Assembly (NCBI GenBank): GCA_030248195.1
Contig: JASAND010028680.1
Span: 31,343 to 95,342, forward strand
Reading direction: 5' to 3'
DNA: 64,000 nt
Source: Trissonchulus latispiculum
Lineage: Eukaryota > Nematoda > Enoplea > Enoplida > Ironidae
In this document: in pieces, positions 1 to 10,644 of the stretch
Position numbering within the stretch: position 1 is the stretch's first letter
Layout: each line of letters opens with the position of its first letter
Notes under the pieces: model-generated
Seen by the model: only the letters and a program-made list of their open reading frames with translations
Databases searched by the model: none
What the model was told of the DNA's origin: nothing
Program-made: the position numbers and the translations under genes

Positions 1-70
1 CAGCTAACCGCAAAATGCTCTAAAAAATTTCCAAAATGCTTTAAATTTTGAAAAAAGCTCCAGCTTTTAG

Positions 71-90
71 CTGGGGGCTGCCGCCCCCAG
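71..90. repeat. CTGGGGGC hairpin, dispersed family copy 1
   Basis: This is a perfect 8-bp stem (CTGGGGGC / GCCCCCAG) around a four-base loop, followed by ACCCC. The same AGCTTCTGGGGG...CCCCAGACCCC block recurs at 1190-1210, 5366-5385, 15753-15772 and 20467-20485, with a half copy at 710-720. The flanks are usually A/T-rich and end in CTTCAGCTT or CTCAACTT. It is probably an end or internal hairpin of a MITE family; no element boundary could be fixed here. Confidence 0.6.
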
Positions 91-264
91 ACCCCTGCTT
101 CTTCTTACTATTTTTCGATCGATCCTAAAGCCACTAATTTTTGAAATATTTTTGCTTTAGGTTGTATATACCGTTGTATATACGTATAATACGTATATTT
201 ATACATTATACTGTGTGTTCCTTCATCGTCAAAAATAAAAGCTGGATTAACACGTTCAGCACTA

Positions 265-326
265 CTGACCCACCGGTGGGTCAGCCCGATTCCTACTGAC
301 AGACTGCTGACCCACCGGTGGGTCAG
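265..326. repeat. Twin perfect 20-bp palindromes
   Basis: CTGACCCACCGGTGGGTCAG occurs at 265-284 and again at 307-326. Each copy is a perfect self-complementary palindrome. The spacer also contains two partial CTGAC repeats. The pair could be paired protein-binding sites or the ends of a tiny inverted-repeat element. No gene lies nearby, and the 330-1260 stretch holds only AT-rich sequence with no supported coding. Confidence 0.55.
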
Positions 327-1189
327 GTTAGCATGTAGTTTACAGAGAAGAAAAATTTTTTAGTCTGCGAAGCAAAAGATTCATGCGGCTTTTAGTGTAC
401 GGGAAAGGCAAAATTTCGCAAAATTGCACCATAAGAGGGAATTATGCCTGCATTGTTTATACTTTTGTTTGTGAATGTATATATACTAAAATAATATTAG
501 TCTATGAAGTAATTAACCAAAAATGGTATTAGTAGTGAACGTAAGCCAATTTCTTTTAAAGTATTTCTTCACATTTTCTTCCTATTCTCTACAACGGTAC
601 GAAGAGTACGATACTAGCTCTCATTGCCGTTTATTAAGCTGTTAAAATGGTACGAAATTGTTCAGAAAAAATTCCTTTCATGTCTAAAATTCCAAAAAAT
701 TCTCAACTTCTGGGGGCTCGTCAGGCTAAGCGTGGGATTGCAGTTTAAGCTAAAAATACGTAGAACAAACACAAAAATCGACCAAAAATGCACGTTCTAG
801 TTCAAAATAAGCAATTTTTAAAAAATGCACACATTTTTTCCAAAATGCACACTATTTTTTAAAAATGCACAAAAAATGCACACTAGTCCGCGACCAAAAA
901 AAAACCCTGTTTTATGACTATATACCGGCTTATATTTATATATATTTACAAACTTTATTTTGCTTTCATAACGTATATATATAAATGGGCAACGCAAGAT
1001 TGATAATTGGCAGCTTCTGAAAGTGTTCTAGAATAAATCGTGGAAATGAAAAATTCTGAAAAGCATCCAATTCCCGTTTTTGTTTTCCACTGATCGAATA
1101 TACAACTCAATAACTCATCTCATCTTAACTAATCTTTTTAAACATTTGAATTGCTGAATTTTCCACGATTTCAAAAAATTCTTCAACTT

Positions 1190-1210
1190 CTGGGGGTCTC
1201 TGCCCCCCAG
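1190..1210. repeat. CTGGGGG hairpin, dispersed family copy 2
   Basis: CTGGGGG...CCCCCCAG is preceded by TTCTTCAACTT and followed by ACCCCCC. This is the same hairpin family as positions 71-90, with a slightly longer loop. Confidence 0.5.
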
Positions 1211-1271
1211 ACCCCCCGTGTGCTTTTTGTGTATATAAATTCTCCATGCTTTGCTTCACTCACGGGATATA

Positions 1272-2380
1272 TAGCCATGGGGTGAAAAAAAACCCACCCC
1301 CTTTTTGGGGGGAAAAAAACCCACCCGCCTCCTGGGTCACGGGTTGGAGCTAGGAGCTCCAAAACATACCAGCAGAAAGCGCGACTCTTTCTAACCTATG
1401 TGTGCAAAGATCAGGTCATTTGGTTCACTCTTGCTCATTTTATGACATTTTGAAAATGATACCTACTTTTTTGGTCCAACCTTCCAAAAATTTACCAAAA
1501 GTTTGGACCGATGTAACTTTTGACTGGGTTGGGTTAGAAAAGTTTTGCAAATATCTGCAATGATGGCAAGTCTTCCTCTTTGCACACAGCAAAAATTAGA
1601 CCGATCCGATGCACCGTTAGACTGGCACATTGCCAAACGTGGCGGGGAAAAAAACCCACTTTGGGGGGAAAAAACCCACCCAAATTTTTTTGAAAAATTT
1701 TTTACCAGCTCAACTGGGAAACAATTCGGGACTGTAGTACGATATTATCGAGGACGCTGCGTCACCCTGTGCTGTCAGATTTGGACAATTTTGAATACTT
1801 GGGTAGCTAGAGGCATAAAACCCTAAAAGTGCAATTTCGCTGCTGGATGACCCAGCAGAGGTCTAATTGTGACTTTTAATAGCCAATTGTACGTAAAAAA
1901 CCATTCTCTACACGTTAGAATAATAAGTTTTATCAAATTACATCGTTTTTAGCATTTTTCAAAAATTGCCCTATGTTTATGTGTTAAACTTTATGAAACC
2001 TGTCCATTTGATGCTGCATTTTCAATGGCACATGAGATCTCATAAAAAGCTACCTAGGTCGGGTTTTTTGACTCATACTAACTAAAAAAGAGTTGAATTT
2101 TACACAGGAAGTGTCAGAATCGCGCTACGACAATTTTTAGGACCTGTGAGGGGTGGGTTTATTTTCCCCCCATTTGGGTTTTTCCCCCCCATTGGGTTTT
2201 TTCCCCCGCTACTTTTTGCATTATACCGGCCTAACGGTACAACCTAGAGAAGTGCAAATGGGCTTAAAAGAAAGTTCTAAGTACGCCAAGTACGATGGTA
2301 TATAGAGTTCTCAGCTAGCCCTTATAACAAAAAAGTTCCAGCCAAAATCCGAAAAAGTGGGTTTTTTCCCCCCATGGCTA
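1272..2380. mobile_element. TA-flanked inverted-repeat element (MITE-like)
   Basis: The left end TAGCCATGGGG(T)GAAAAA is mirrored by ...TTTTTTCCCCCCATGGCTA at the right end, and both ends are flanked by TA (1270-1271 and 2381-2382). The terminal repeat is about 25 bp. Blocks of GGGGGGAAAAAACCCAC recur inside: near the left end and at about 1648-1680 in one orientation, and at about 2150-2215 and near the right end in the other. No transposase-like frame is present. TA duplication fits Tc1/mariner-type mobilisation, but two bases are weak evidence for a superfamily. Confidence 0.6.
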
Positions 2381-2544
2381 TAGTTGTTTTCCAATTGGCA
2401 AGTGAACTAACCTTTCCATGCACAATATTTTCTTGTACAAATATTTTGTTCCTGGAAAAAGCAAATTTTTACCACCCCCCCCCCCCGGAAAAGGGGGTTA
2501 CCCCCCCCCCCCCAGAAAAATTTTTCAGCGGGCCCCCCCCTTTT

Positions 2545-2568
2545 CAAAATCCTGGATCCGCCACTGGT
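2545..2568 (-). mobile_element. hAT-type MITE terminus (CAGTGGCGGATCC end)
   Basis: Read on the minus strand, this starts CAGTGGCGGATCCAGG and runs into ATTTTGAAAAGG and a G-run. A CAGNGGCGNATCC or CAGNGGCGTAGCC end is common among short non-autonomous hAT elements of invertebrates. The complete element at 6707-6873 and the right end at 20539 have related termini. The partner end was not found here because of surrounding homopolymer runs. Confidence 0.45.
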
Positions 2569-2599
2569 CTGGGGGGGGTGAAAACCCCCCCCCCCCCAA

Positions 2600-3100
2600 G
2601 CACACGTATGGTGGCGACCCCTCCATTTGGTGGGAGGGGTCCCCCCCTAACCATAGGTGTGGCCATAGGTGTGTGAGGCCCAGATTTTGAGATTTTTGGT
2701 CCCCCCCCAGATTTTTGGCCAAACAGTGGCCAAAAACGGCATAAAATCGAAAATTTAGGGGGGTCCCCCCACCCTCCGCCGGAACCCCCCCCCAGATTTT
2801 TTGCCCAGCCACACCTAAGGCAGGCCTAGCTTCCCTGGTACTTTGGGTCTGGGGGGGTACATCTTGGAAGGTTGGTGGTCGTCGGTCGACCCAAGAAATG
2901 TGATGGGTGTACCACTGTACCCCCCACCACCAACCCCCCCCCCCCAGATTTCGGACCTCAGAAATTTCAAAAAATGGCCAAAAACGCAAAATTTTCCGTA
3001 ATTTAGCCTTTTTTCAAAATAAGGCCTGTTTTTAACGTTTTATGCGTTTTTGCACCGTTTTAAAGTGATTTTAAGTCAAAATTTTAGAAAACTCAAAAAA
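2600..3100. repeat. G/C-run repeat block, shared with 4270-4500, 13840-13990 and 14670-14890
   Basis: The stretch at about 2606-2680 (GTGGCGACCCCTCCATTTGG... CATAGGTGTGGC) recurs at 13845-13905. The stretch at about 2865-3095 (GGTTGGTGGTC, GACCCAAGAAATGTGATGGG, then TTCGGACCTCAGAAATTTC) recurs at 4277-4505 and 14674-14885. Near 2840-2880 it also retains the arrangement without the foldback element that sits at 3614-4268. No coding is supported; the overlapping proline- and glycine-rich frames come from homopolymer runs. Confidence 0.6.
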
Positions 3101-3613
3101 TGACCATATTTTGGCTTGACCATGATCATGACAACTTTTTGGGTCCAAAAAATCGCTGGGGGGGGTTCCGGTGGGGTAGCCGAAAGTTGGGCGAAGGTAT
3201 GGCAAAAATTCTTGGAGGGGGTAAAATTGTAAAATTGGTCAAAAATTGGGGGGGGGGGGAAGGAGTACCGAGACTGGAAATTTTATGAAAACATCAAATT
3301 TCAACGAAATTTTTAAGTCAATGTAACAAAAAAGTAACTGACGAGGTGCGATAACGTATATATGTTTGTGTTAAAAAGCCCCGAATACTGTCCCTAAGCC
3401 TTCTTCTTTATATTCCTGGAGCACGGTCCAGAGCGATATGAGGCATATCTTCTGAACCCAGATGCAGTCACAGTCTGACTCACAGATAACCCAGTGAGTT
3501 GAGGCTGATCTAAGGCAATGCCATCTGATCCAAGAACTGACCAGCTGATTCTACAGATGGCTCATAGTTTCCCTGGAACTTTGGGTCTGGCTGGGGGGGG
3601 GGGTAAATTTTGG

Positions 3614-4268
3614 GGCACTTATTTAGATGGGGGGGGGGCGATTTTTTCGCCTTGGTCCCCCCTTGTGGTTCGAAAAAATTTTTTGTCTCCGATTTGGATG
3701 AGAAGTTGCCCCAAGGGTAAATCGAGGTCGCTGATTTTAAAAATCGAACCGAGAGATCGATCAGTAGAATCGATCGATCAAAATCGATCAGTAGAATCGA
3801 TCGATCAAAGTCGATCAAAAAATTTTTTGTCTCCGATTTTTGCGAAAAGTCGCCCCTTGGGTAATTCGGGGCCGCTGATTCCGAATCTGCAGTCGAAATT
3901 TCGATCCGAGCTGCCAAAATCGAGTTATTGTCGAATTTTTGAAAAATCGATGAAAATCGATTTTTGCGGGGGAACAATCGATTTTTATGAAATTTCGACT
4001 GCAGATTCGGAATCAGCGGCCCCGAATTACCCAAGGGGCGACTTTTCGCAAAAATCGGAGACAAAAAGTTTTTGATCGATTTTGATCGATCGATTCTACT
4101 GATCGATCGATCGATCGGATCGATCTATCGATTCGATTTTTGGAATCAGCGACCTCGATTTACCCTTGGGGCAACTTCTCATCCAAATCGGAGACAAAAA
4201 ATATTTTCGAACCATAAGGGGGGACCAAGGCTAAAAAATCGCCCCCCCCCCCCATCTAAATAAGTGCC
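3614..4268. mobile_element. Foldback/hAT-like MITE, copy A
   Basis: The element begins GGCACTTATTTAGATGGGG and ends in its inverse CCCCATCTAAATAAGTGCC. It is flanked by AATTTTGG at 3606-3613 and 4269-4276, an 8-bp target duplication typical of hAT. Nearly the whole element is palindromic, with arms of roughly 280 bp, and it contains runs of GATCGATCGAT and repeats of CGGAGACAAAAA. There is no transposase frame. The related block at 2835-2885 reads straight through where the element sits, like an unoccupied site. Confidence 0.75.
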
Positions 4269-4710
4269 AATTTTGGAAGGTTGGTGGTCGACCCAAGAAA
4301 TGTGATGGGGGTACCCCCCCCAACCACCCCCAACCCCCCCCCCCAGACTTCGGACCTCAGAAATTTCGAAAAATTACCAAAAAATGCTAAATTTCCTGTA
4401 ATTTAGCCCTTTTTTCTTCAAAATAAGGCCTCTTTTTCACGTTTTATATAGGCGTTTTTGTACCGTTTTAAGTTTAAGTCAAAAAAGTCATTTAAGTCAA
4501 AATGTAGAAAAGTTTTTCAAAAAATGACCATTTTTCGGCCAAATTTAGCAAACTTTTTGGGTCCATTCAACCATGGGCAACGCCTACACCGGTGTAGGCT
4601 GGACCCACGCACCCACGCAAGGCAAAATGAAGGACCCAGAGGCAAGGCGATCGCAGCGTGCCGTCGAAAGACCCGCTCAGATAAAGGCGCATAGAGCGCG
4701 CAGTCGAAAT

Positions 4711-4921
4711 ACCCACGCTCCACGGAGACGCAGGATGCGCGCCCTCAAAATAAACCCCAGACGCAGGACGCGAGCTATCAAAATACCCACGCAGACGCAG
4801 GACGCGCTCTGTCAAAATACCCACGCAGACGCAGGACGCGCGCTGTCAAAATACCCACGCAGACGCAGGACGCGCGCTGTGAAAATACCCACGCAGACGC
4901 AGGACGCGCGCTGTCAAAATA
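4711..4921. repeat. 34-bp minisatellite, copy A
   Basis: About six units of roughly 34 bp have the form ACCCACGCAGACGCAGGACG + CGCGCTGTCAAAAT. The first units are degenerate and the later ones nearly identical. The period is not a multiple of three, so the arginine-rich frames across it are artefacts. It is duplicated at 15091-15301. Confidence 0.8.
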
Positions 4922-5365
4922 CCCGGTCGGACCGCCGTCGCACCACAGGTACTAGAGCCAAATTGCATACACCATCGTGAAGTTCGAGACATATCCTCTG
5001 CGAAACTAATCCGCTAAGTCTTTCCAGTAGTTCAGGGTGACCCCCAAAGTTGACCCTGCCTGACCCCCATGTTGGGATCAAAAATTCCAAAATATTCAAA
5101 GTCCCAAAAAATTTGCTGAGAGGCAGCGGGAGCTACAATAATACACCCTCTAGGGTAGTTTTGAACGCTCTTTAAGATAGGCTATTAAAATCCGATCTAG
5201 CTCATATGGGTGACTCACACTGGCGATGGGTTTTTTCCCGCATATCGGATTGGGTTTTTTCCGCGGCGCTATATATAATCACTTAAATATATATAAAATT
5301 TTCTTAACTGCTCAAGGAAAAGATTAAGAGCAAATTTACTCCGAAACCTAAAATTTCTTCAGCTT

Positions 5366-5385
5366 CTGGGGGCTGCGCCCTCCAG
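5366..5385. repeat. CTGGGGG hairpin, dispersed family copy 3
   Basis: CTGGGGGCTGCGCCCTCCAG sits in the context CTTCAGCTT...ACCCCC. It belongs to the same family as 71-90 and lies within duplicated segment A. Confidence 0.55.
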
Positions 5386-6706
5386 ACCCCCTGCTTTTCT
5401 GTTTTTGCTTCGCTATTCTTGCTTCTACACTGTATATAATTCAATGAGCTCCCAACGTAAAATGGGCTGATGTTAAGACTCTTAATCTTATTAAAAACCA
5501 GTAAAAATGCATTGATTCGACGTTAAGTGCGTTTATAGCGTTTATTGCGTTGAGAAGATATTTTTGTAATTTCACGCAGTAAAATTTTATTGATTTTATA
5601 AAATTTTAAAATACGCACACGAAAACAAACATGCACAAAATTGGCACAAATCCGATTTTAAAAAACCCTGTTGCAGATAATGTATTTTGAACTTTAAAGA
5701 TTTGTGCCTTCCGAAAGCTTAATGTATTATATGCTTGTTTGTTTATCAAATTGAATTTGCTTTTCCTGTATTTGAATGAATTCTTCTGTCTGTAACTAAA
5801 CAATAAATAAATAAATTCTGCGTGCGTGTGCGTAGCCATATAAAAAAAGTGGTCGAAGCAAATTTTCAGTAAAGGACCCACGCACGACAAAAATCTGGTG
5901 TAGGCTAACCCATCTGACCTTGCCCATGTCCAAAAATCGCTGGGGGGGGGGTAGCCGAAAGTTGGGGGGGGTATGTCAAAAATTCTGCGGGGGGGGGTAA
6001 AATTGGTCAAAAATTTTGGGGGGATACAACCCCAAACCCCCCCAAAGGAAAGTGCCCTTCGCTTGGGGCCAAATTAAGGATGACTGTGTGGCTACATCGG
6101 TAACTGAGCGACAAAGATCGACACCAGTTCCACCTATGTAACTGGTCTGGTGCCCCATGGAAATAGAATCTATTTGGCACACTGGTCAACGCCCCAGGGA
6201 GCACGTGGAAGGATAATCGTCCAACAGCATCTCCCACAGCAAGAAGGAGATCTCCAACCGGACGCGCATCCTTCTCCCATTTTTGGCATAAATTTATCAA
6301 TTTTCAAGCCCTATTTTCGCCTACCACAAGTAGTGACAGAAGCCTATGAGCAGGTTTAATGTATAGTCAGGGGGGGGGAAAGCATCACCGACAAAGTTTG
6401 GGAAAACAATGGCTCACCCTGCTCGACTGGCATAAGATAGAGATACAAAATCTAGTGCAAATGAAAGTTCAAGTCTTGTACTTTAAGTTCATAATACAAA
6501 TAACCGTTCCTGTCGATTGAGCCTTCGTGTGGCATGGGTCCAAAGTTGACACCCAAAAATTGTCCAAAAACCTAAGGATTTTTCAAATAGTTACCGGAGT
6601 CATTTTGTGCATGAAGGGGTTTGTGGATGTGCTCTATAACGTAGGCTAGTCGGATTTTCGCTATGTCACACGGTTGAGAAATAGTGACCATCTTTTCCCC
6701 CCCCCC

Positions 6707-6873
6707 CATGGGCGTATCCAGGGGGAGGGTTTTGGGGGTTGAAACCCCCTCCTTTTGGGTTAACTTTTATCAATACTCCATTACAAAAAGGGCAAATTTT
6801 TGTCAAAACCCCCTCCTTTTCAGTAAATTTTAGTTAAAACCCCCTCCTTTTCAAAATCGTGGATACGCCCCTG
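6707..6873. mobile_element. 167-bp hAT-type MITE (copy A only)
   Basis: The ends are CATGGGCGTATCCAGGG and TGGATACGCCCCTG, with the GGGCGTATCCA core inverted. The insert lies in a C-run that flanks both sides (8 C before, 7 C after), consistent with a homopolymer target duplication. Copy B reads straight through at 18571-18582, giving the empty site. Inside are three AAACCCCCTCCTTTT repeats. It is non-autonomous. Confidence 0.7.
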
Positions 6874-7760
6874 CCCCCCCACACTTTTTGCACTAGTGGG
6901 GGAAAAACAACGGTGTGCTTTTTTGCCCGCAGTTTCGCTTTTTTGATTTAAGCAAAAATAACGACTAATTGTTTATATACTCATTTGAACTGTTATACCA
7001 CCCAATTGACCTTCCGCTGCCGAAAAGCTCCATATGACCTGCCCCTGTGGAGGAATGCTGGCAAATATTCCCAGGGGGGCAAATCATGCGGATAAGAAAA
7101 TTTGGGTCCATAAACAATATTTTTGTGATATTATGAACTGTGGACATTCCAGAGAGTTTCACAAGTGTGGATATGCAAAAGACTACACCCGAAATGAATG
7201 ACCCCTGAACACTTTTGTGCGATTTTGCCACCCATCATAAATAAAACACTCAATTTCTTGCGGGTTAATATTGCAAAATGGTGTATTTTATCATTGCAAG
7301 TTAACACAAAAGGCGATTAAATTATATATATAAATTACCGGAAAAAATAAGATTTTGTAGACCAAAAATCTTAATTTCCTAGCAATGTTGGCCCATTGCT
7401 AAGTTTGGCTTATATATGATGGATAATACTGAGCCTGGCTGCAGGCAACGAGTTATTAGAAGTACGTAGATTTTGCGTTTTATGCTTTAAAATGCCATTT
7501 ATCTGCTGTTATGGTGGTAAAGGAACGAAATTTGGTGCCATCTTTTTTCCCACCCAAACTTTTCCCCCCACTTGTGGGGGAAAAGATGGTCTATTCCTAA
7601 TTGTCGGCTGTGGGGAGAAACTGTTCCTACGGTAGCTCAGATTTAACATGAGGTCGTAACCAAGGGACCTCCTAACACAACTCAAGGGTGGGTCCCCGTC
7701 CCCACTCAAAATCCCGTTATTACTAAAAGAAACCCCAAAAACATGAAAAAGGAAAGGTAA

Positions 7761-7914
7761 CTGGCCATGAGGGCTCGCTGATTGAAAAGATAAAAAGAGC
7801 AAAAATACTGGCCACGAGGGCTCGCTGATTAAAACGTAAAATAAAATACTGGCCACGAGGGCTCGCTGATTAAAATGTAAAATGAAATACTGGCCACGAG
7901 GGCTCGCTGATTTT
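7761..7914. repeat. Tandem repeat, 41-47-bp unit x4
   Basis: CTGGCCACGAGGGCTCGCTG + ATTAAAA repeats at 7761, 7808, 7849 and 7890. The last two periods are 41 bp. It lies just outside duplicated segment A. No function can be inferred. Confidence 0.75.
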
Positions 7915-8019
7915 AATTAGTGATGAGCCAAAAGGGCTACACTTTTTGACTGAAACTCAAGGTAGAAGGCCAAAAAGCAAAGGTAAAAGTAGGCCCAAAA
8001 AGGCCTTCTAAAACCTAGA

Positions 8020-10640
8020 AAAAGTGTGTTCCTGGTGCGAATCTGGCCGAGCATAATACGCTCAATTGGCCCTCAAGTGTGCGTGTGTTGCTTCGTGTTG
8101 GCTCAGATCATCTCCTCTTTCCTGTGTGGGACTGAGGAGGTCCTAACTCGTGGTCCTAAGGGAGCGAGAAGTGCGTTGGGGATTCTCCGGCCAAAACGCT
8201 GGCACACCAGGAGACGCACTTAAAGAGAGGGGGGATACACGGCCGCTCTCGGCCGGAGCTGAAGCAACATTGACTGGAAATTCTGAATTTCCAGTGAGCC
8301 GGCCTCACGCCTGTTGCCGGTCTCTTTGAAGCGAACGGGATTTCCAGACTCTTCTGGAAGTCCCCTTTGTGAGTGCAGACCCGACGTGGGCTGTTTGCAC
8401 GCCTGGCCCACCGGGATGGAGATTTATGGGGGGTCTTGAGTTATGACCCTTTTGTATGATGAATTTCCAGAGCTGAATTTCCAGAAACTTAATAAACTTT
8501 CCCCTTTACTAGTATTAGTTCACTTTAAATGAAATTTCGGACCACTTTCAAGCAACAGGAGGCCTGTCAAGGCCTAGGAGGAGTAACGACTCCTCCGTTA
8601 ATTGATCAGAAACTATGATTAGGGCCTATTACTGACCCTGGAGCGGTAACGACCCCTCCGTTATTAGTTAATACTCTGATCAATCCTTATTAGTTCATAT
8701 TCCACTGGGTTCCTATCCTATTCTGGCATTATTTATGCGGGCTATAACGCTATTTCTAACCTTATTTCCTAAACCCATATTCCAGTGAGTTCCTATTCTA
8801 TTCTTGCGCTGTTTATTCGCGTCCTAACACTATTTTTATCCTTGTTCCCTAACCACGCTAGAACCTATGTCCCTAATAGTAAATTTTCGGGCGATTTGAA
8901 CCGACTGGCAACTCTGGTACTCACAAGATCAACAATAGGTACAACACTTGCTTGGACGTTCACACACTGCATTCTAAGTTCTGAACAACAGATTTCAAAG
9001 AGCAACAAACAACTACAATTCTAATTCAGATCGCGATTCGTGGCTCTATGAGTTTTCTTAACTTTTGGAGTTTTAATTCATCCGTAACATATGATTAGAA
9101 CTAGTTCGAGCTAGCCTATATACGACAGCAATTTGACAACCCAGCACGTGTGCACTTGAACTAAATACAATGTATGTACAAATTACGCATATATATGTAG
9201 GCATAAACTTTGATCATGATTTTCTCTTTAACAGCTGAACGGTTTGATCTGTTTCAAAAAGCAAAGTGTTCAGCTCTTGAAGCTCTACAAAACGGTATAA
9301 CTTTTATCCCAATTAATTTTCACTAGTTCATTAACACAACCAAGTTAACGTTAACACAGAAATGTTAAGCCTGCGCAGAACCCAATCTGCGCAGGTATTA
9401 TTTAACTTTAAATATGTTTTTTCACTAATTATTGCATATTTTTCGGTACTGTAGGCGTAAAAAATGTTCAGTTTTTCAAGCCCTACAAGAATATGTAACT
9501 TTTGTTCAAGTCCGCGTTCATCAAAGTTTTGCTAATTTATATGCCAGTTTTGCACGAGTACTGACGTGTGCTCGTGTGAAAGGTTGGTTGTACGTGCGAC
9601 TTCCACTCGGCTGGCTGCTGGGGTTGCCAGCGCCGGATCGAATAGCGGTTCGGTACGTCCCCTGTTAGGGCACTAGGATAGGTGGGGTAGATTTAGAAGT
9701 AGAAGTAGTTCGGTAGGTCGGTAGTCGGTAAGTAGGGACTGCGTAGAATGGCTGCTGAGACGGTGAGTGAGTGAGTTTTTGCATTTTTTTGGCATAAACC
9801 AATTAAAATTAATTATGCGAAAACTCACTCAAAAAGCAGCCTACTAACCTTATTTTTGGATTCAGCAATTAATGTAGGTAGGAAAACTATTCAGTCGTAG
9901 AATTTTAGGTCAAGTAACCGATAGCTACCAATTCTTAGTTAGCATTACGTACGCTTCAATAATTCAGCGCATGCAAGTAGGTAGGCAGTAGTTAGGCTAA
10001 TTACAGTAAATAGTAGGTATTTGACCATCTTCCAACATCCGAAATTCACTTAAAATGCCAAGTTTCGTTCATATTTGGGATAATGAGCGGACCACGGGAA
10101 ATAAGTCTACTTCCCGTGGCAAAACAGCGAAAGTGGGACAAAAGCAGGCCGGAAATGCAAGTATTGTTCAGTTATTTTGTCTGCTCTAAAGAACATGCAA
10201 GCTTCTGTTAGAAATTGTTGGTATTAGTCTAGACCGGCCCAGGCGGCCCGGTTTGTGCGAGAAAAAGGTAGAAGCAAGCGAATTTTCAAATAAGGAGCAA
10301 ACGGTGAACTTTTGTACGTTTTCGGGGTTGTTTCGCCTAACTGCAAGTTCAATCAGGCCCGATTGGGCCCGACAATAGAAACATTTTGAGTCATTTCGTC
10401 CAAACAAGGAATTATGTCAAATCCAACCAAATCCAACGAAATACAACCCAAAAAATGGCCAAGAAGGCTCACTTGGTGACAAGAAATTACTAGAAACGGC
10501 TAACATTCCCAAAAAGGCAATAATCTACGGTTTGGAGTCATTTCGTCAATTCACAAGTTCAAACAGGGCCCAAAATGCACATTTTGGGCATGGAAAGCAA
10601 AAGAACGAGTAATGGTTGCTGGTTCGATTCCCGCACCGTA
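8020..10640. other. Unassigned stretch with local repeats
   Basis: No gene is supported. About 8080-8420 is a GC-richer island with short inverted repeats. About 8540-8690 holds two copies of a CGACTCCTCCGTTA-type block, and about 8695-8860 two copies of an ~83-bp block with TTCCTATYCTATTC. An inverted repeat at about 9755-9840 (GAGTGAGTTTTTGCAT / ATGCGAAAACTCACTC) and a hairpin at 10092-10119 (CCACGGGAA / TTCCCGTGG) are present. The frame at 8026-8223 shows no domain. Confidence 0.4.
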
Positions 10641-10644
10641 ACTT

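Larger units (their letters stand above)
3585..7594. repeat. Segmental duplication, copy A
   Basis: This segment is nearly identical, over about 4 kb, to 13996-19303. Homology starts near GGGTCTGGCTGGGG and ends near GGGGAAAAGATGGTCTAT. It contains the foldback element 3614-4268, a 34-bp minisatellite, a CTGGGGG hairpin and AT-rich unassigned DNA. Copy A lacks the inserts found in B at 16091-17156 and 17971-18367, and carries its own 167-bp insert at 6707-6873. Short frames conserved between copies (for example 6150-6359) are explained by the recent duplication and have no recognisable product. Confidence 0.85.

Noticed and set aside
4573..4980. 135-codon arginine-rich frame
   Set aside because: Translation of the 34-bp minisatellite.
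6150..6359. 69-codon frame conserved at 17611-17820
   Set aside because: Conservation is explained by the recent duplication of the whole segment; no start context, domain or codon bias.
10618..10640. TGGTTCGATTCCCGC, resembling a tRNA T-arm next to an LTR
   Set aside because: No matching D-arm, anticodon arm or acceptor stem upstream; most likely chance.
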